From: an uncultured Clostridia bacterium
GTDB taxonomy: Bacteria; Bacillota; Clostridia; UBA1381; UBA9506
Assembly (NCBI GenBank): GCA_944393605.1
Contig: CALYAO010000009.1
Span: 1-46,753 of the forward strand
Direction of reading: 5' to 3'
DNA length: 46,753 nt
Shown here piece after piece: positions 14,681-23,503 of the stretch (position 1 is the stretch's first letter; each line of letters begins with the position of its first letter). The position numbers were made by a program, and so were the translations under genes. The notes under the pieces were generated by a model. It was not told the DNA's origin and ran no database searches. It saw nothing but the letters and a program-made list of their open reading frames with translations.

Positions 14681-14992
14681 ATGCTGGATTTATCCAAAAT
14701 CAACGGGGAACACTTCTCTGTTAAACTGGAAAACGGGACAGTTTTGGCACTGAACCCGCCCAAGGTGTCTGTATTAAACAAGATCATGGCACTATCTGGT
14801 GTCGATAAAGCGGATGCGCTAGAGACATATAATCGTTTATTGGAATGCACAGAGCATATTTTGTCTTCTAACAAAGATGGGAAGAAGATCAAGCGGGAAT
14901 TTGTGGAAGAGCACTTTGATCTTATGCAGATGCAAGTGCTTTTGACGGAATATCTCAAATGGGTGATGAACGTGAGACATGACCCAAACTGA
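14681..14992 (+). CDS. Tail assembly chaperone, frame-0 product (gpG-like, 103 aa)
   Basis: GGAGGG seven nt upstream fixes the ATG at 14681. A beta N-terminus (FSVKLENGTVLALNPPKVSVL) is followed by helices (LNKIMALSGVDKADALETYNRLLECTEHIL). It ends GAC CCA AAC TGA, containing the -1 slippery heptamer C CCA AAC. In lambda-like phages the short and shifted (gpG/gpGT) forms coat the tape measure protein and recruit tube subunits. Confidence 0.85.
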   Translation: MLDLSKINGEHFSVKLENGTVLALNPPKVSVLNKIMALSGVDKADALETYNRLLECTEHILSSNKDGKKIKREFVEEHFDLMQMQVLLTEYLKWVMNVRHDPN

Positions 14993-15026
14993 AAATCCCT
15001 CATTATCCCGAGCCGGATCATGAGGG
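14983..15026 (+). promoter_or_regulatory. -1 frameshift signal of the tail assembly chaperone
   Basis: CCCAAAC fits X XXY YYZ and is in the right phase immediately before the stop. After a 7-nt spacer, CCCTCAT (14997-15003) pairs perfectly with ATGAGGG (15020-15026). The -1 frame then continues open to 15273. Confidence 0.9.
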
Positions 15027-15273
15027 GGTACCGTATGATGTTACGACCTATGGAAAGAAAATTGTGCACGATTATACGGGGTTTTCCTTTCCTGAGATAG
15101 ATGAGCTCTTGGTAACCGAGTATATGTTGTATTTGCGGGATGGTGTCATCCATCATCTCATGCAGACCGATAAGGGGAAGGAATACCTCAAAAAGTGCTG
15201 GATATTAGAGCAGACTAAGCCGGATAGAAAACTGCTCCGGGAGCGGTTTGGAAAAGAGAGAGCGGGAAAATAA
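14989..15273 (+). CDS. Tail assembly chaperone, -1 frame extension (gpT-like)
   Basis: After the shift the frame reads LKIPHYPEPDHEGVPYDVTT and continues FPEIDELLVTEYMLYLRDG...YLKKCWILEQTKPDRKLLRERFGK, giving a fusion of about 197 aa. No start codon is available in its first 75 nt, so a separate gene is unlikely (a GTG at 15064 lacks a good ribosome site). Fusion of G and T parts is required for tail assembly in related phages. Confidence 0.82.
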   Translation: MKIPHYPEPDHEGVPYDVTTYGKKIVHDYTGFSFPEIDELLVTEYMLYLRDGVIHHLMQTDKGKEYLKKCWILEQTKPDRKLLRERFGKERAGK

Positions 15274-15297
15274 TTTTGATTTTTTTTAGAAAACCCC

Positions 15298-15326
15298 TTG
15301 ACAATACGTAAAATACGTGCTACAAT
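15298..15326 (+). promoter_or_regulatory. Strong sigma-A promoter of the HicAB cassette
   Basis: TTGACA, 17-bp spacer, TACAAT. The spacer holds two TACGT elements (atacgtaaaatacgtg) that could be a HicB operator. It gives the cassette transcription independent of the phage late operon. Confidence 0.85.
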
Positions 15327-15355
15327 ATGATTGTACGGTGAAGGGAGGGAAAAAG

Positions 15356-15541
15356 ATGACATATGGTGAGTTGAAGAAGCTGCTCAAAAAAAGTGGATGC
15401 AGGCTAGACCATGAAGGGAAACGACATGAGGAATGGATCAATCCGAAAACCGGGAAAACATTTCCGGTTGGCAGGCACAACTCACAAGAAGTCAAAAATG
15501 GTACATATCATGCGATTATGAGACAGGCGGGGCTTGAATAA
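15356..15541 (+). CDS. hicA: HicA-family toxin, mRNA interferase (61 aa)
   Basis: GGGAGGGAAAAAG precedes the ATG. The product has the compact dsRBD-like HicA pattern: MTYGELKKLLKKSGCRLDHEG, then a strand with PKTGKTFPVGRHNSQEVKNGT, the His in GRH being the expected catalytic position, and AIMRQAGL. It would cleave mRNA when not bound by HicB, encoded just downstream. Size is normal for HicA. Confidence 0.88.
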   Translation: MTYGELKKLLKKSGCRLDHEGKRHEEWINPKTGKTFPVGRHNSQEVKNGTYHAIMRQAGLE

Positions 15542-15585
15542 AGCCTCTGGCCTGTTGCGTATAATAGAGATTAGGAGGGTTGGAA

Positions 15586-15999
15586 ATGGCAAAATACGCA
15601 TATCCGGCAATATTCCACAGAGAAGAAGAGGGCGGATTTTATATTGAGTTTCCAGATTTTGATGCTTGCTTCACACAAGGGGAGGATGTACCTGACGGGC
15701 TGGAAATGGCAGAGGATGTATTGTGCTTGACCCTTTACGACATGGAACAGAATGGAGAGAAGCCACCAACAGCGTCTGACCAGAAGGATATAAAAGTTGA
15801 TGAAAAATCTTTTGTGACGCTTGTAGGGTGTGATACCGTTGACTATGAGAAATATTACAGCAACAAATCCGTTAAGAAAACGCTTTCTATTCCGGAATGG
15901 TTAGATAGATTGGCTAAGAAGGAAAATGTAAACTTTAGTGGCGTTTTGCAGGATGCGTTGATGGAAAAATTACACGTCGAAAGACGAGCGGGCAAGTAA
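15586..15999 (+). CDS. hicB: HicB-family antitoxin (137 aa)
   Basis: TTAGGAGGGTTGGAA precedes the ATG. The N-terminal HicB fold (YPAIFHREEEGGFYIEFPDFDACFTQGEDVPDGLEMAEDVL) binds HicA; the C-terminus (KKTLSIPEWLDRLAKKENVNFSGVLQDALMEKL) is a ribbon-helix-helix DNA-binding domain, so it probably represses its own promoter. The pair lies between the tail chaperone and the tape measure gene, an unusual moron position. Confidence 0.92.
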   Translation: MAKYAYPAIFHREEEGGFYIEFPDFDACFTQGEDVPDGLEMAEDVLCLTLYDMEQNGEKPPTASDQKDIKVDEKSFVTLVGCDTVDYEKYYSNKSVKKTLSIPEWLDRLAKKENVNFSGVLQDALMEKLHVERRAGK

Positions 16000-16011
16000 A
16001 ATCGATATAGT

Positions 16012-16042
16012 AAAGCACTTACCGATTGGTAGGTGCTTTTTT
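16012..16042 (+). terminator. Terminator of the HicAB cassette
   Basis: AAAGCACTTACC-gatt-GGTAGGTGCTTT followed by a T run. It isolates HicAB from the downstream tail genes but would also interrupt late transcription unless read through. Confidence 0.88.
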
Positions 16043-16043
16043 C

Positions 16044-16211
16044 ATGCATGAAAAGTGGGGTGAGGCAGTTGGGAAGGTAACGTGTCCATACTGCAAAAAG
16101 ACGCTCCTTTTTGCAGAGTATGTAAAAGGAGAAATCAAATGCTCGCGCTGTAAGAAAATCGTTCAAATAGAGATCAAGCCGAAGACAGAGCCCAGAGCCG
16201 CGCGAAGGTAG
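16044..16211 (+). CDS. Com-like zinc-finger regulator (55 aa)
   Basis: CPYCKKTLLFAEYVKGEIKC then SRCKKIVQIE gives two C-x2-C knuckles spaced as in phage Mu Com, an mRNA-binding protein that activates translation of the DNA-modification gene mom. No mom-like gene is present in this window, so the target here is unknown. The start is uncertain: the ATG directly follows the HicAB terminator T run and lacks a clear ribosome site. Confidence 0.7.
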   Translation: MHEKWGEAVGKVTCPYCKKTLLFAEYVKGEIKCSRCKKIVQIEIKPKTEPRAARR

Positions 16212-16253
16212 CAGCGAGCCAGAGCCTGCTGGCAATGTGGCAGGTGATAAAAC

Positions 16254-19200
16254 GTGGCTGGGACGATCAAAGGCATTACCATTGAGATCGGCGGAAACAC
16301 AATCGGCCTTACCAAGGCGCTTGAGGAACCGAATAAGAAAAGCAAGGAACTGCAAAAGGAACTGTCGCAGGTAAACCGGCTGCTTAAAATAGACCCAGGA
16401 AATACCGAGTTATTGGCACAAAAACAGAAACTGCTGGCCGATTCTGTGGGTGCTGTGACAGAAAAACTAAACGGTCTGAGGGACGCGGAGCGGCAAGTCC
16501 AGCAACAGATGGCATCCGGGAAAGTGTCCGAAGAACAGTATCGTGCATTTCAGCGTGAAATCGTACAGACAGAGCAAGAACTGCGGAAACTGGAACAGAA
16601 TGCCAAGGCCACAACCGCTGACATTGGGGACATGGGCCGGGAGGCAAACGACACGTCGAAGCGTGTGGAGAAGCTGGGGGATGACGCAGAAACCGCTGGG
16701 AACAAGGCGGAACAAGGCGGCAGTGGCTTTGAGACGTTTGGAAAGATTGCGGGCGGCATTGGAAAAGGGATTGCGGTTGCCGGCGCGGCGGTTGCGGCGA
16801 CCGGTGCGGCCGCCGTTGCTGCAGCAGAGGGAACCCGGGAATACCGCGAAGATCTCAATAAGCTGGAAACGGCATTTGTAACGAGCGGACACAGCGCGGA
16901 TGAGGCGCAGCAGGTTTATTCCGGGTTTTACGCTGTTTTGGGAGAGAGCGACCGGAGCGTTGAGGCAGTCAATCATCTGGCAAAGCTCACAACCACTGAA
17001 CAGGAACTGATGCAGTGGACGGACATTTGTGCGGGGGTTACGGCGACTTTTGGGGACAGTCTTCCGATAGAGAGTTTAACCGAGGCCGCAAACGAGACTG
17101 CCAAAGTTGGCCAGGTCACGGGGACTTTGGCGGATGCGCTTAACTGGGCCGGCGTGTCGGAAGAGACATTCAACGCGCAGCTTGCAGCGTGTTCTACGGA
17201 GCAAGAACGCAGCCAGCTGATTACCAACACGCTCAGCGACACCTATCGTGATGCTGCGGATGCCTACCAGACCATGAACGCAGATATTATGGCCAGCAGG
17301 CAGGCAACACAGCAGCTGACCGACGCGATGGCATCCATTGGGGCGGCAGTGGAAAGCGCTGTCACGCCAATTAAGATGATGGCGGCGGATGCACTGACAG
17401 CGGTCGCTGAATCCATCAACTTGATGACAAATGGGGACATTACAGGGGGCGTCCAGCAGCTGGAAAGTGGAATCCAGAATGTTGCAAGTTCGGTGTCTTC
17501 TATGGCACAGTCGCTGATAGCGGGCCTGCAACAGGCGGGACCGTCTATTGCGCAGGCCATCGTTGGCATCGTAAGCTCCCTTTCGGAAAGTTTGCTGGCT
17601 ATGCTGCCACAGATGCTCCAGGTGGCAATTGATCTTGTAACGCAGCTGGCCATGGGTATTGCACAGGCATTGCCATCTATTTTGCCAATCATTGTGGATG
17701 CGCTCATGCAGACCCTGCAAACGCTGTTTGACAATGCGCCCATGCTGTTGGATGTGGCGCTGCAGCTCATTTTGGGGTTGGTGGACGGCATTTTGGCTGC
17801 GTTGCCATCTTTGATTGCTGCGCTTCCTGCCATCATCAACAGCATTGTGACCTTTTTGGTGGGGGCCATCCCACAGATTATTGACGCGGGCATCCAGCTG
17901 TTTTTGGCACTCATCGATGCACTGCCCGAGATTATAGCCGCGATTGTGGACGCACTGCCGCAGATCATTGAAGGGATTATATCTGGTTTGCTTTCCGCGA
18001 TTCCACAGCTTATTCAAGCGGGCATCCAATTGTTTTTGGCGCTGATTGGCGCGCTGCCTGAGATTATAACGGCAATTGTAGATGCGCTGCCGCAGATCAT
18101 TGAAGGCATTGTAAACGGCCTTTTGGCATGCCTGCCCGAGCTAATTATGGCAGGCGTACAGCTGTTCGTGGCGCTGATTGAAAATCTGCCAACCATTATT
18201 GTTGAGATCTGCAAGGCGGTTCCGCAGATTATAACGGGCCTGGTAAATGCCTTTGGCGGTATGGTGGGCCGAATGGCGGAGGTTGGTCTCAATCTCATCA
18301 AGGGTATTTGGGATGGTATCAGCAATGCGACACAGTGGCTATCGGGCAAAATCAAGGAATGGTGCGGCAATATTGTTGACAGCATCAAAGGGTTCTTTGG
18401 CATCAAGTCTCCCTCCCGTGTGATGCGGGACGAGGTGGGGCGGCCCATCGTCGAGGGCGTTGCCATTGGAATCAAGGAGAACGCTTTTGAAGTGTCGGAG
18501 GAATTTCAGAAACTGCTGGATGATCTAAAGCTCCAAAAGGATTTGGGCATTTTGGATGACCGCGCATACTACCAAGAACTGGAAACGCTGCGGGACAAAT
18601 ACCTAGAGAAGGGCACCAAGGACTGGTGGAACTATACCAAGGAAATTATCCAATACGAACAATCGGTCATTGAGGAGCAAAAAAAGACCATTACCAAACA
18701 ATTTGAAGAGCTGGCCTCTCAGACCGACAAGTCCATTGATGCCATCCAAAGCAAGATGGATAGGCTATCGGGAAAGCTGCAAGACTACGGGAGCTTGTAC
18801 CACGAGGCGTCTGTCAGCTTTGGAGATGAGACCATCACCTATTTGGCCTTAAATGACTTTGACGCGGATATCGCGGCGCTGGAGGCTTATCAGGCTGCGC
18901 TCCAGGCCGTATCCGACCGCGGTGTGCCGGATGGCTTTTTTGATCTCTTGGTGGACATGTCGGTGGAGGAAGGGACGCAGCTGGCCGAGCTTCTCGCGCA
19001 GCAGTCGGATGCGGATTTTGAAGCATACATTGCAGGATGGGAGAAAAAGCAGGCGTTGGCAAATGAAATCTCGACCTCTCTGTTTGGAGAGCAGATACAG
19101 CAAGTGGCCGAAAGCACAGCATCGCTTTTGGAGGGCGCGATGGCAAGCGTTCCGGATGAGTACTTGGAAAACGGGCGGCTATCTGCCGCGCGATGGGGGG

Positions 19201-19436
19201 AAGGATTTACGGAGACCATCGCGCCAGTACTCGAACAAGTGCGCGCGAGCGTGATGGATATCTTTGCGCTGGCGGGGCGCGCAAACGCATATGTTTCTGC
19301 ATCCGGCAACACGATCATCACGCACAATAACACCTTCCAGGCCAACACAACGGTAAATGGAAGCAGCCTATCGCCCGCACAGACGTCGGAGGCCAATCGG
19401 AGGATGCTAAAATCTTTGGCAATACAGGGGGCGTAA
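16254..19436 (+). CDS. Tail tape measure protein (1060 aa)
   Basis: GTG start behind AGGTGAT. The N-terminus is coiled coil (residues about 20-150); a Gly/Ala-rich hydrophobic stretch (GKIAGGIGKGIAVAGAAVAATGAAAVAAAE region) and the TP901-type motif follow. Residues about 430-690 are strongly hydrophobic, with a repeated unit of about 40 residues (AGIQLFLALI.ALPEII.AIVDALPQIIEGI). The C-terminus is again helical. It sets tail length (about 0.15 nm per residue in related phages) and is ejected at infection. Confidence 0.93.
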   Translation: MAGTIKGITIEIGGNTIGLTKALEEPNKKSKELQKELSQVNRLLKIDPGNTELLAQKQKLLADSVGAVTEKLNGLRDAERQVQQQMASGKVSEEQYRAFQREIVQTEQELRKLEQNAKATTADIGDMGREANDTSKRVEKLGDDAETAGNKAEQGGSGFETFGKIAGGIGKGIAVAGAAVAATGAAAVAAAEGTREYREDLNKLETAFVTSGHSADEAQQVYSGFYAVLGESDRSVEAVNHLAKLTTTEQELMQWTDICAGVTATFGDSLPIESLTEAANETAKVGQVTGTLADALNWAGVSEETFNAQLAACSTEQERSQLITNTLSDTYRDAADAYQTMNADIMASRQATQQLTDAMASIGAAVESAVTPIKMMAADALTAVAESINLMTNGDITGGVQQLESGIQNVASSVSSMAQSLIAGLQQAGPSIAQAIVGIVSSLSESLLAMLPQMLQVAIDLVTQLAMGIAQALPSILPIIVDALMQTLQTLFDNAPMLLDVALQLILGLVDGILAALPSLIAALPAIINSIVTFLVGAIPQIIDAGIQLFLALIDALPEIIAAIVDALPQIIEGIISGLLSAIPQLIQAGIQLFLALIGALPEIITAIVDALPQIIEGIVNGLLACLPELIMAGVQLFVALIENLPTIIVEICKAVPQIITGLVNAFGGMVGRMAEVGLNLIKGIWDGISNATQWLSGKIKEWCGNIVDSIKGFFGIKSPSRVMRDEVGRPIVEGVAIGIKENAFEVSEEFQKLLDDLKLQKDLGILDDRAYYQELETLRDKYLEKGTKDWWNYTKEIIQYEQSVIEEQKKTITKQFEELASQTDKSIDAIQSKMDRLSGKLQDYGSLYHEASVSFGDETITYLALNDFDADIAALEAYQAALQAVSDRGVPDGFFDLLVDMSVEEGTQLAELLAQQSDADFEAYIAGWEKKQALANEISTSLFGEQIQQVAESTASLLEGAMASVPDEYLENGRLSAARWGEGFTETIAPVLEQVRASVMDIFALAGRANAYVSASGNTIITHNNTFQANTTVNGSSLSPAQTSEANRRMLKSLAIQGA

Positions 19437-19438
19437 GT

Positions 19439-20269
19439 ATGCAACGGATCACATTTCGCGGGCTGACCTTGGCCAGCGACAGTAAATATATCATTACACG
19501 CACCGAAGGGTTTGCCGCCGGAGAAGGAGAGGGCCAGAAGATTCGCTATATCGACATGGACGGCACCAAGACGCGGGATTTTTTCTTTGAGGAACGGATA
19601 TTGACCATTGAAGGGCATCTTCTCTTTGATAGCCTGGAAGAGCGCAAATATTTGCGGCGGTCGTTCATACGTGCCATGAATCCCAAATTGGATCCGGCAC
19701 CGCTCATCTATTGGGACGGCACGGAACGGTACTATATGATGGCGCGGGGGGATGCTCTTCCTTCGTGGGGGGATTTTATGTTCGGTGCAGAGCAGTTTAC
19801 GGCATATCTCAGTGTGCCGGACTATTATCTTTTGTCCTATGAGGAGCACAATGTGGATATCTATCATCGGACCAATCTGCTTTCCTCGCCGTTTACACTT
19901 CCGTGTGTTGCGACCGAGCGCGTGAGTGAGGCATATGTCACCAATCGCGGAGATGTCGCGGCAGAATGCGTCATTGATGTCTTATGTCTGTCTGACCAGC
20001 AATCGGGCGGTGGCGTATCCGTTTCCAATGAGACGACGGGAGAGTGCATTACGCTTTCGTACGTTATGACGGAGGGGGAACGTATTGAGATCGACATGGG
20101 CAGGTGTACGGTGACGAGCTCCAAAAGCGGTAATATCATCAATGCGGTGGATAGCGGGAGTGACTGGTTTTTGCTGGCGTGCGGCACCAATCATATCAGC
20201 GCACACGGCGCATCTGGGCAGGATATCTCGGTGCGTGTCCGCTACCGGGACAAATATTTGGGGGTGTAG
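19439..20269 (+). CDS. Distal tail protein, Dit family (276 aa)
   Basis: Follows the tape measure gene by two bases, as Dit genes do. The N-terminal half (GQKIRYIDMDGTKTRDFFFEERILTIEGHL, LEERKYLRRSFIRAMNPK) is the Dit ring domain; the C-terminal half is a galectin-like beta domain (VTNRGDVAAECVIDVLCL...). It forms the hub between tail tube and receptor-binding apparatus. Confidence 0.85.
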   Translation: MQRITFRGLTLASDSKYIITRTEGFAAGEGEGQKIRYIDMDGTKTRDFFFEERILTIEGHLLFDSLEERKYLRRSFIRAMNPKLDPAPLIYWDGTERYYMMARGDALPSWGDFMFGAEQFTAYLSVPDYYLLSYEEHNVDIYHRTNLLSSPFTLPCVATERVSEAYVTNRGDVAAECVIDVLCLSDQQSGGGVSVSNETTGECITLSYVMTEGERIEIDMGRCTVTSSKSGNIINAVDSGSDWFLLACGTNHISAHGASGQDISVRVRYRDKYLGV

Positions 20270-20271
20270 GC

Positions 20272-21234
20272 ATGCTTATTGAGGTATTATCCCCGGACAC
20301 GCTGGAACGCATTGGGACCATCACGCGGGCAGAATCGGTGCAGTGGGAGCGAAAGTATAACGATTACGGCACCTTTGAGATTCACACGGACCAGGATGGT
20401 ATCAGACAGTTTCATATTTTAAAGCAGGGAGAAAATTGCGGGATTCTGCTAAAAACCGAGGAGACCTATCAGGGCGTTGTCGGGTATGGACTGGACTTAA
20501 ACGGCATTCTAAAAGCGAGGCATATTGAAACCAAACAGCAGGAGACGGCAGATGCAGAGACTCTGATCAAACATCTTGTCACGTCCCTTATGGTATCTCC
20601 TGCGGATGCGGACCGCAAAATCGCACATATGGTGGTAGCGGCAAACCAGCACCGTGGGAAAGAGATTACGTGGGAATGCGACAACGTCAATTTGGCGGAG
20701 GAGGTACGTTCCCTCTGCATGCAGGGTGGACTTGGGTATCGTATTGCGGTGATAGATGGGGAGCTGGTATTTGATGTATACGAGGGGGAGGATCGATCTG
20801 CCTATACCACCTTTTCCCGTGAGTTTCGCAACCTGGAGGAGGCCTCCTATACCATGGATGCCCTAAACAGCGCCACCTTTGCGTATGCTGTGCAGGATGG
20901 TGCTGTTGTGACCTCTGCGGGTGAGGGAAGTGGCATCCTGCGGTGGGAGACCGCGATCTCCGATACAGGGGATGCTGCGCTTTTGCAAACCAAGCTGGAG
21001 GAAGCACTGCAAAGCAAACGGCCCGTGGAATCCATCGAGGCGGTTGCCAATGACAAACTGGTGTATCATGTGGACTGGGAACTCGGGGATTTTGTCACGG
21101 TGCGCTTCCGAGATAAACTGGTCAAAAAGCAGATTACCCAGGTGCGGGAAGTCTACGAGCGAGCCAACAGCAAGATTGAACCCATTTTTGGAGAACAGAA
21201 GGACAATATTATCAAACTGCTGATGAAGGAGTGA
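20272..21234 (+). CDS. Tail-associated protein, ReqiPepy6 gp37-like / Tal-like (320 aa)
   Basis: The ATG at 20272 follows the Dit stop, with GGGGGTG upstream. The start (MLIEVLSPDTLERIGTITRAES, QWERKYNDYGTFEIHT) and ...YGLDLNGILKARHIETKQQ, ...ITWECDNVNLAEEVRSLC match the siphovirus gp37-like baseplate family. It caps the tail tip. No peptidase domain is visible. Confidence 0.85.
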   Translation: MLIEVLSPDTLERIGTITRAESVQWERKYNDYGTFEIHTDQDGIRQFHILKQGENCGILLKTEETYQGVVGYGLDLNGILKARHIETKQQETADAETLIKHLVTSLMVSPADADRKIAHMVVAANQHRGKEITWECDNVNLAEEVRSLCMQGGLGYRIAVIDGELVFDVYEGEDRSAYTTFSREFRNLEEASYTMDALNSATFAYAVQDGAVVTSAGEGSGILRWETAISDTGDAALLQTKLEEALQSKRPVESIEAVANDKLVYHVDWELGDFVTVRFRDKLVKKQITQVREVYERANSKIEPIFGEQKDNIIKLLMKE

Positions 21235-21238
21235 GCAG

Positions 21239-22042
21239 ATGGGGTACAAGGGGACGTTTTTGGACAACGAGGAGGTTAAGGCATCGGAGCTAAATGCGAT
21301 TGTAACGGATGTTGGCGGGGATGTTACAAGCGAATTTACCGATGGGACGACCTATGGCGTGGACGATTTAAACCGCATCACGGCTGACCTGGTCGGCCGG
21401 GGCGTGAGCCAGTTGGATGCAGGAAGTCTCAGGGTGAGCGTGGTATCCGGAAGCGCGCGCATCGCGCCGGGGACGGCATTTTTTGCAAGCGGGGGAAAGC
21501 TCACCGTGGATGCGGAGGGTGTCACGCTGCCGCTGGTGTCGGGAGGCACGAGCTATGTCTATTTGGTGCATGACGCGGTTGCCAATCAGATGGTTCCGCG
21601 GTGCGGCGGAACCCCGCCCGAGGGGGATTGTGTGCCGCTGGCGGAGGTGAGTGCGGCGGGCGCGGTGACAGATGTGCGGCGGCCCGCCATCATGAAAAAC
21701 CCGTCGACGCTTCCGAATTTGTATCAGGAACAAGATGTGGTGATTGGCTTTTCCAAAGAGGATTATGAATATCACGACACGGGGATCTCGGTTGATGGGT
21801 ATCGGTATGCGTATTTCCAGGAAAACAATACGGCAAATTATGTCGCATTTGGAATTTGGGATTTGCTGGCGGACAAGATCTGGTCGGCGGATGACAGCGG
21901 GGATGACCATGTGAACAGCGGAGGCATTGCATCCACCCACCCAAGCACTACATACGGCGGCAAGGTGCAAAACGGAACCATATGGATTCGTAAATACGGC
22001 ACCCTTTCAGCCAGCTTCAAGTATCATTTTGTTATCATGTAG
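21239..22042 (+). CDS. Baseplate/tail tip protein, hypothetical (267 aa)
   Basis: The N-terminus (YKGTFLDNEEVKASELNAI, DDLNRITADLVGRGV) resembles structural tail proteins that start with a short trimerisation or attachment region. A beta-rich middle with RIAPGTAFFASGGKLTVDAEGVTL follows. The last 100 residues look like a carbohydrate-binding or knob domain (YFQENNTANYVAFGIWDLLADKIWSADDSGDD). Probably a receptor-binding or accessory fibre; family not identified. Confidence 0.6.
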   Translation: MGYKGTFLDNEEVKASELNAIVTDVGGDVTSEFTDGTTYGVDDLNRITADLVGRGVSQLDAGSLRVSVVSGSARIAPGTAFFASGGKLTVDAEGVTLPLVSGGTSYVYLVHDAVANQMVPRCGGTPPEGDCVPLAEVSAAGAVTDVRRPAIMKNPSTLPNLYQEQDVVIGFSKEDYEYHDTGISVDGYRYAYFQENNTANYVAFGIWDLLADKIWSADDSGDDHVNSGGIASTHPSTTYGGKVQNGTIWIRKYGTLSASFKYHFVIM

Positions 22043-22056
22043 GGAGGTGAGGCAGC

Positions 22057-23484
22057 ATGCCAGTGCGAGAAATAGTGGTAAAGGCGTCGGGCGGGTTTAC
22101 GGTATACGGGGGCCAGATGCTGGTGCCGGGGGATGTACACGCGTACCGCATCCGGCTGGTGACGCCGTGGGAGCTTGCGGGGTGCAGCTTCTGCGTGACG
22201 GCCAAGCGGGCGGACGGCGCGGTGATCGAGGACCTCGGGACGGTTGCGGGCAAGGAGGCATCCTATCTCCTGGCAAACAACATGTACAGCGTCCCGGGGG
22301 ATGCGACCTTTCGGCTGACGCTGCTGTCCGAAGACGGCGGGGTGCTCACCGACCGGGAGCTGGTTTTGCCGGTGGCGGAGGCGTTTGTGCCTCCAGATGC
22401 CACGGGGGATGACCGGCTGCCCATCCTCACCCGCCTGATCTCGGATGCCACAGTCGCGACGGCGGACGCGAACAGCGCGGCGGCCTATGCAAACGAGCAG
22501 GGGGCATATGCCGAGGTGCAGGCCGAGGCCGCGCGGGAGGCGGCGGAGCAAGCGGCGGAAACCAATGCGGCGGCCTCCCAGGCCGAACAGGAACGGCAGG
22601 CCGCAGAGGCGGCGCGCGCCCAGGCCGAATTGGCCCGGCAGACCGCAGAGAGCGCGCGGGCGGCGGCAGAGGAGACGCGGGCCCAAGCGGAGACGGACCG
22701 GGGAGCGGCAGAAGCAGCGCGGGCCCAGAGTGAAACAGAACGAATTGCGGCCGAGGAGGCCCGGTCCCAAGCGGAAGGGGATCGCATCGCCGCGGAATCC
22801 GCACGGTCCGAAGCGGAAGCGGCGCGGATAGCGGCGGAGATCACACGGGCACAGAATGAGACGAAGCGAATCACAGCAGAGGAGACGCGGGCCCAGGCGG
22901 AGACGGCTCGAACAGAGGCAGAGGCGGCGCGGGTCCAGAAGGAAACAGAGCGAACCACAGCCGAAGAGGCGCGGGCCCAAGCGGAAACGGCTCGGGAAGG
23001 GGCAGAAGTAGCACGGGCGGAGGCGGAGGCGGCCCGGGCGGCAGCAGAGGCGGCCCGGCAAGCGGCGGAGGAGGCCCGCGCGCTGGCAGAGAGCTTGCGC
23101 GCTGCCGCAGAAACGGCGCGAAACGAGACCTTTGCGGCCTACATCGAGGCCATTGACGGCGCGCTGTCCGAGGGGGCCGTTCAGGCCGTGAACGGCAAGA
23201 CGGGGCTGGTTTGGCTCACCAAAGCGGATTTGGGGCTGCCCGAAGAACCTGTGGTGGTGGGCCCCGCGTGCACCCAGACGGGCGTTGTCCTGTGGTTCAA
23301 CACGGACGGGATCCCCCAGCCGCCCGGGCCCGACGCGCCCATCGACGCGCATTTGATCCTGGGGGAGGTCACGGGGGAGACCCCCATTGTCGCCGTGATG
23401 GACGGCGAACAATACGGTGTTGAGAACGCGAGCGCGGACGGTTTGCCAGACGGGCGCGCTTACGATTTCAAAATATTACCATAA
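22057..23484 (+). CDS. BppU-type N-terminus with long Ala/Glu coiled coil: fibre shaft (475 aa)
   Basis: Residues 1-120 (PVREIVVKASGGFTVYGGQMLVPGDVHAYRIRL...) look like a baseplate upper-protein (BppU) domain that docks a fibre. Residues about 145-355 are repeats of 7-11 residues built from AEAARAQAETER-like units, a continuous trimeric coiled coil. A short C-terminal cap follows (VNGKTGLVWLTKADLGLPEE...). The shaft length could vary by recombination between its repeats. Late GC-rich codon use like the neighbouring tail genes. Confidence 0.7.
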   Translation: MPVREIVVKASGGFTVYGGQMLVPGDVHAYRIRLVTPWELAGCSFCVTAKRADGAVIEDLGTVAGKEASYLLANNMYSVPGDATFRLTLLSEDGGVLTDRELVLPVAEAFVPPDATGDDRLPILTRLISDATVATADANSAAAYANEQGAYAEVQAEAAREAAEQAAETNAAASQAEQERQAAEAARAQAELARQTAESARAAAEETRAQAETDRGAAEAARAQSETERIAAEEARSQAEGDRIAAESARSEAEAARIAAEITRAQNETKRITAEETRAQAETARTEAEAARVQKETERTTAEEARAQAETAREGAEVARAEAEAARAAAEAARQAAEEARALAESLRAAAETARNETFAAYIEAIDGALSEGAVQAVNGKTGLVWLTKADLGLPEEPVVVGPACTQTGVVLWFNTDGIPQPPGPDAPIDAHLILGEVTGETPIVAVMDGEQYGVENASADGLPDGRAYDFKILP

Positions 23485-23503
23485 TTCAAAGGAGGAAAAC
23501 AAC

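Noticed and set aside
22024-23412. A 462-codon open frame on the minus strand opposite the fibre shaft gene
   Set aside because: It is a low-complexity shadow (Arg/Leu/Gly/Pro-rich) of the Ala/Glu coiled-coil codons, and has no ribosome site or family resemblance.
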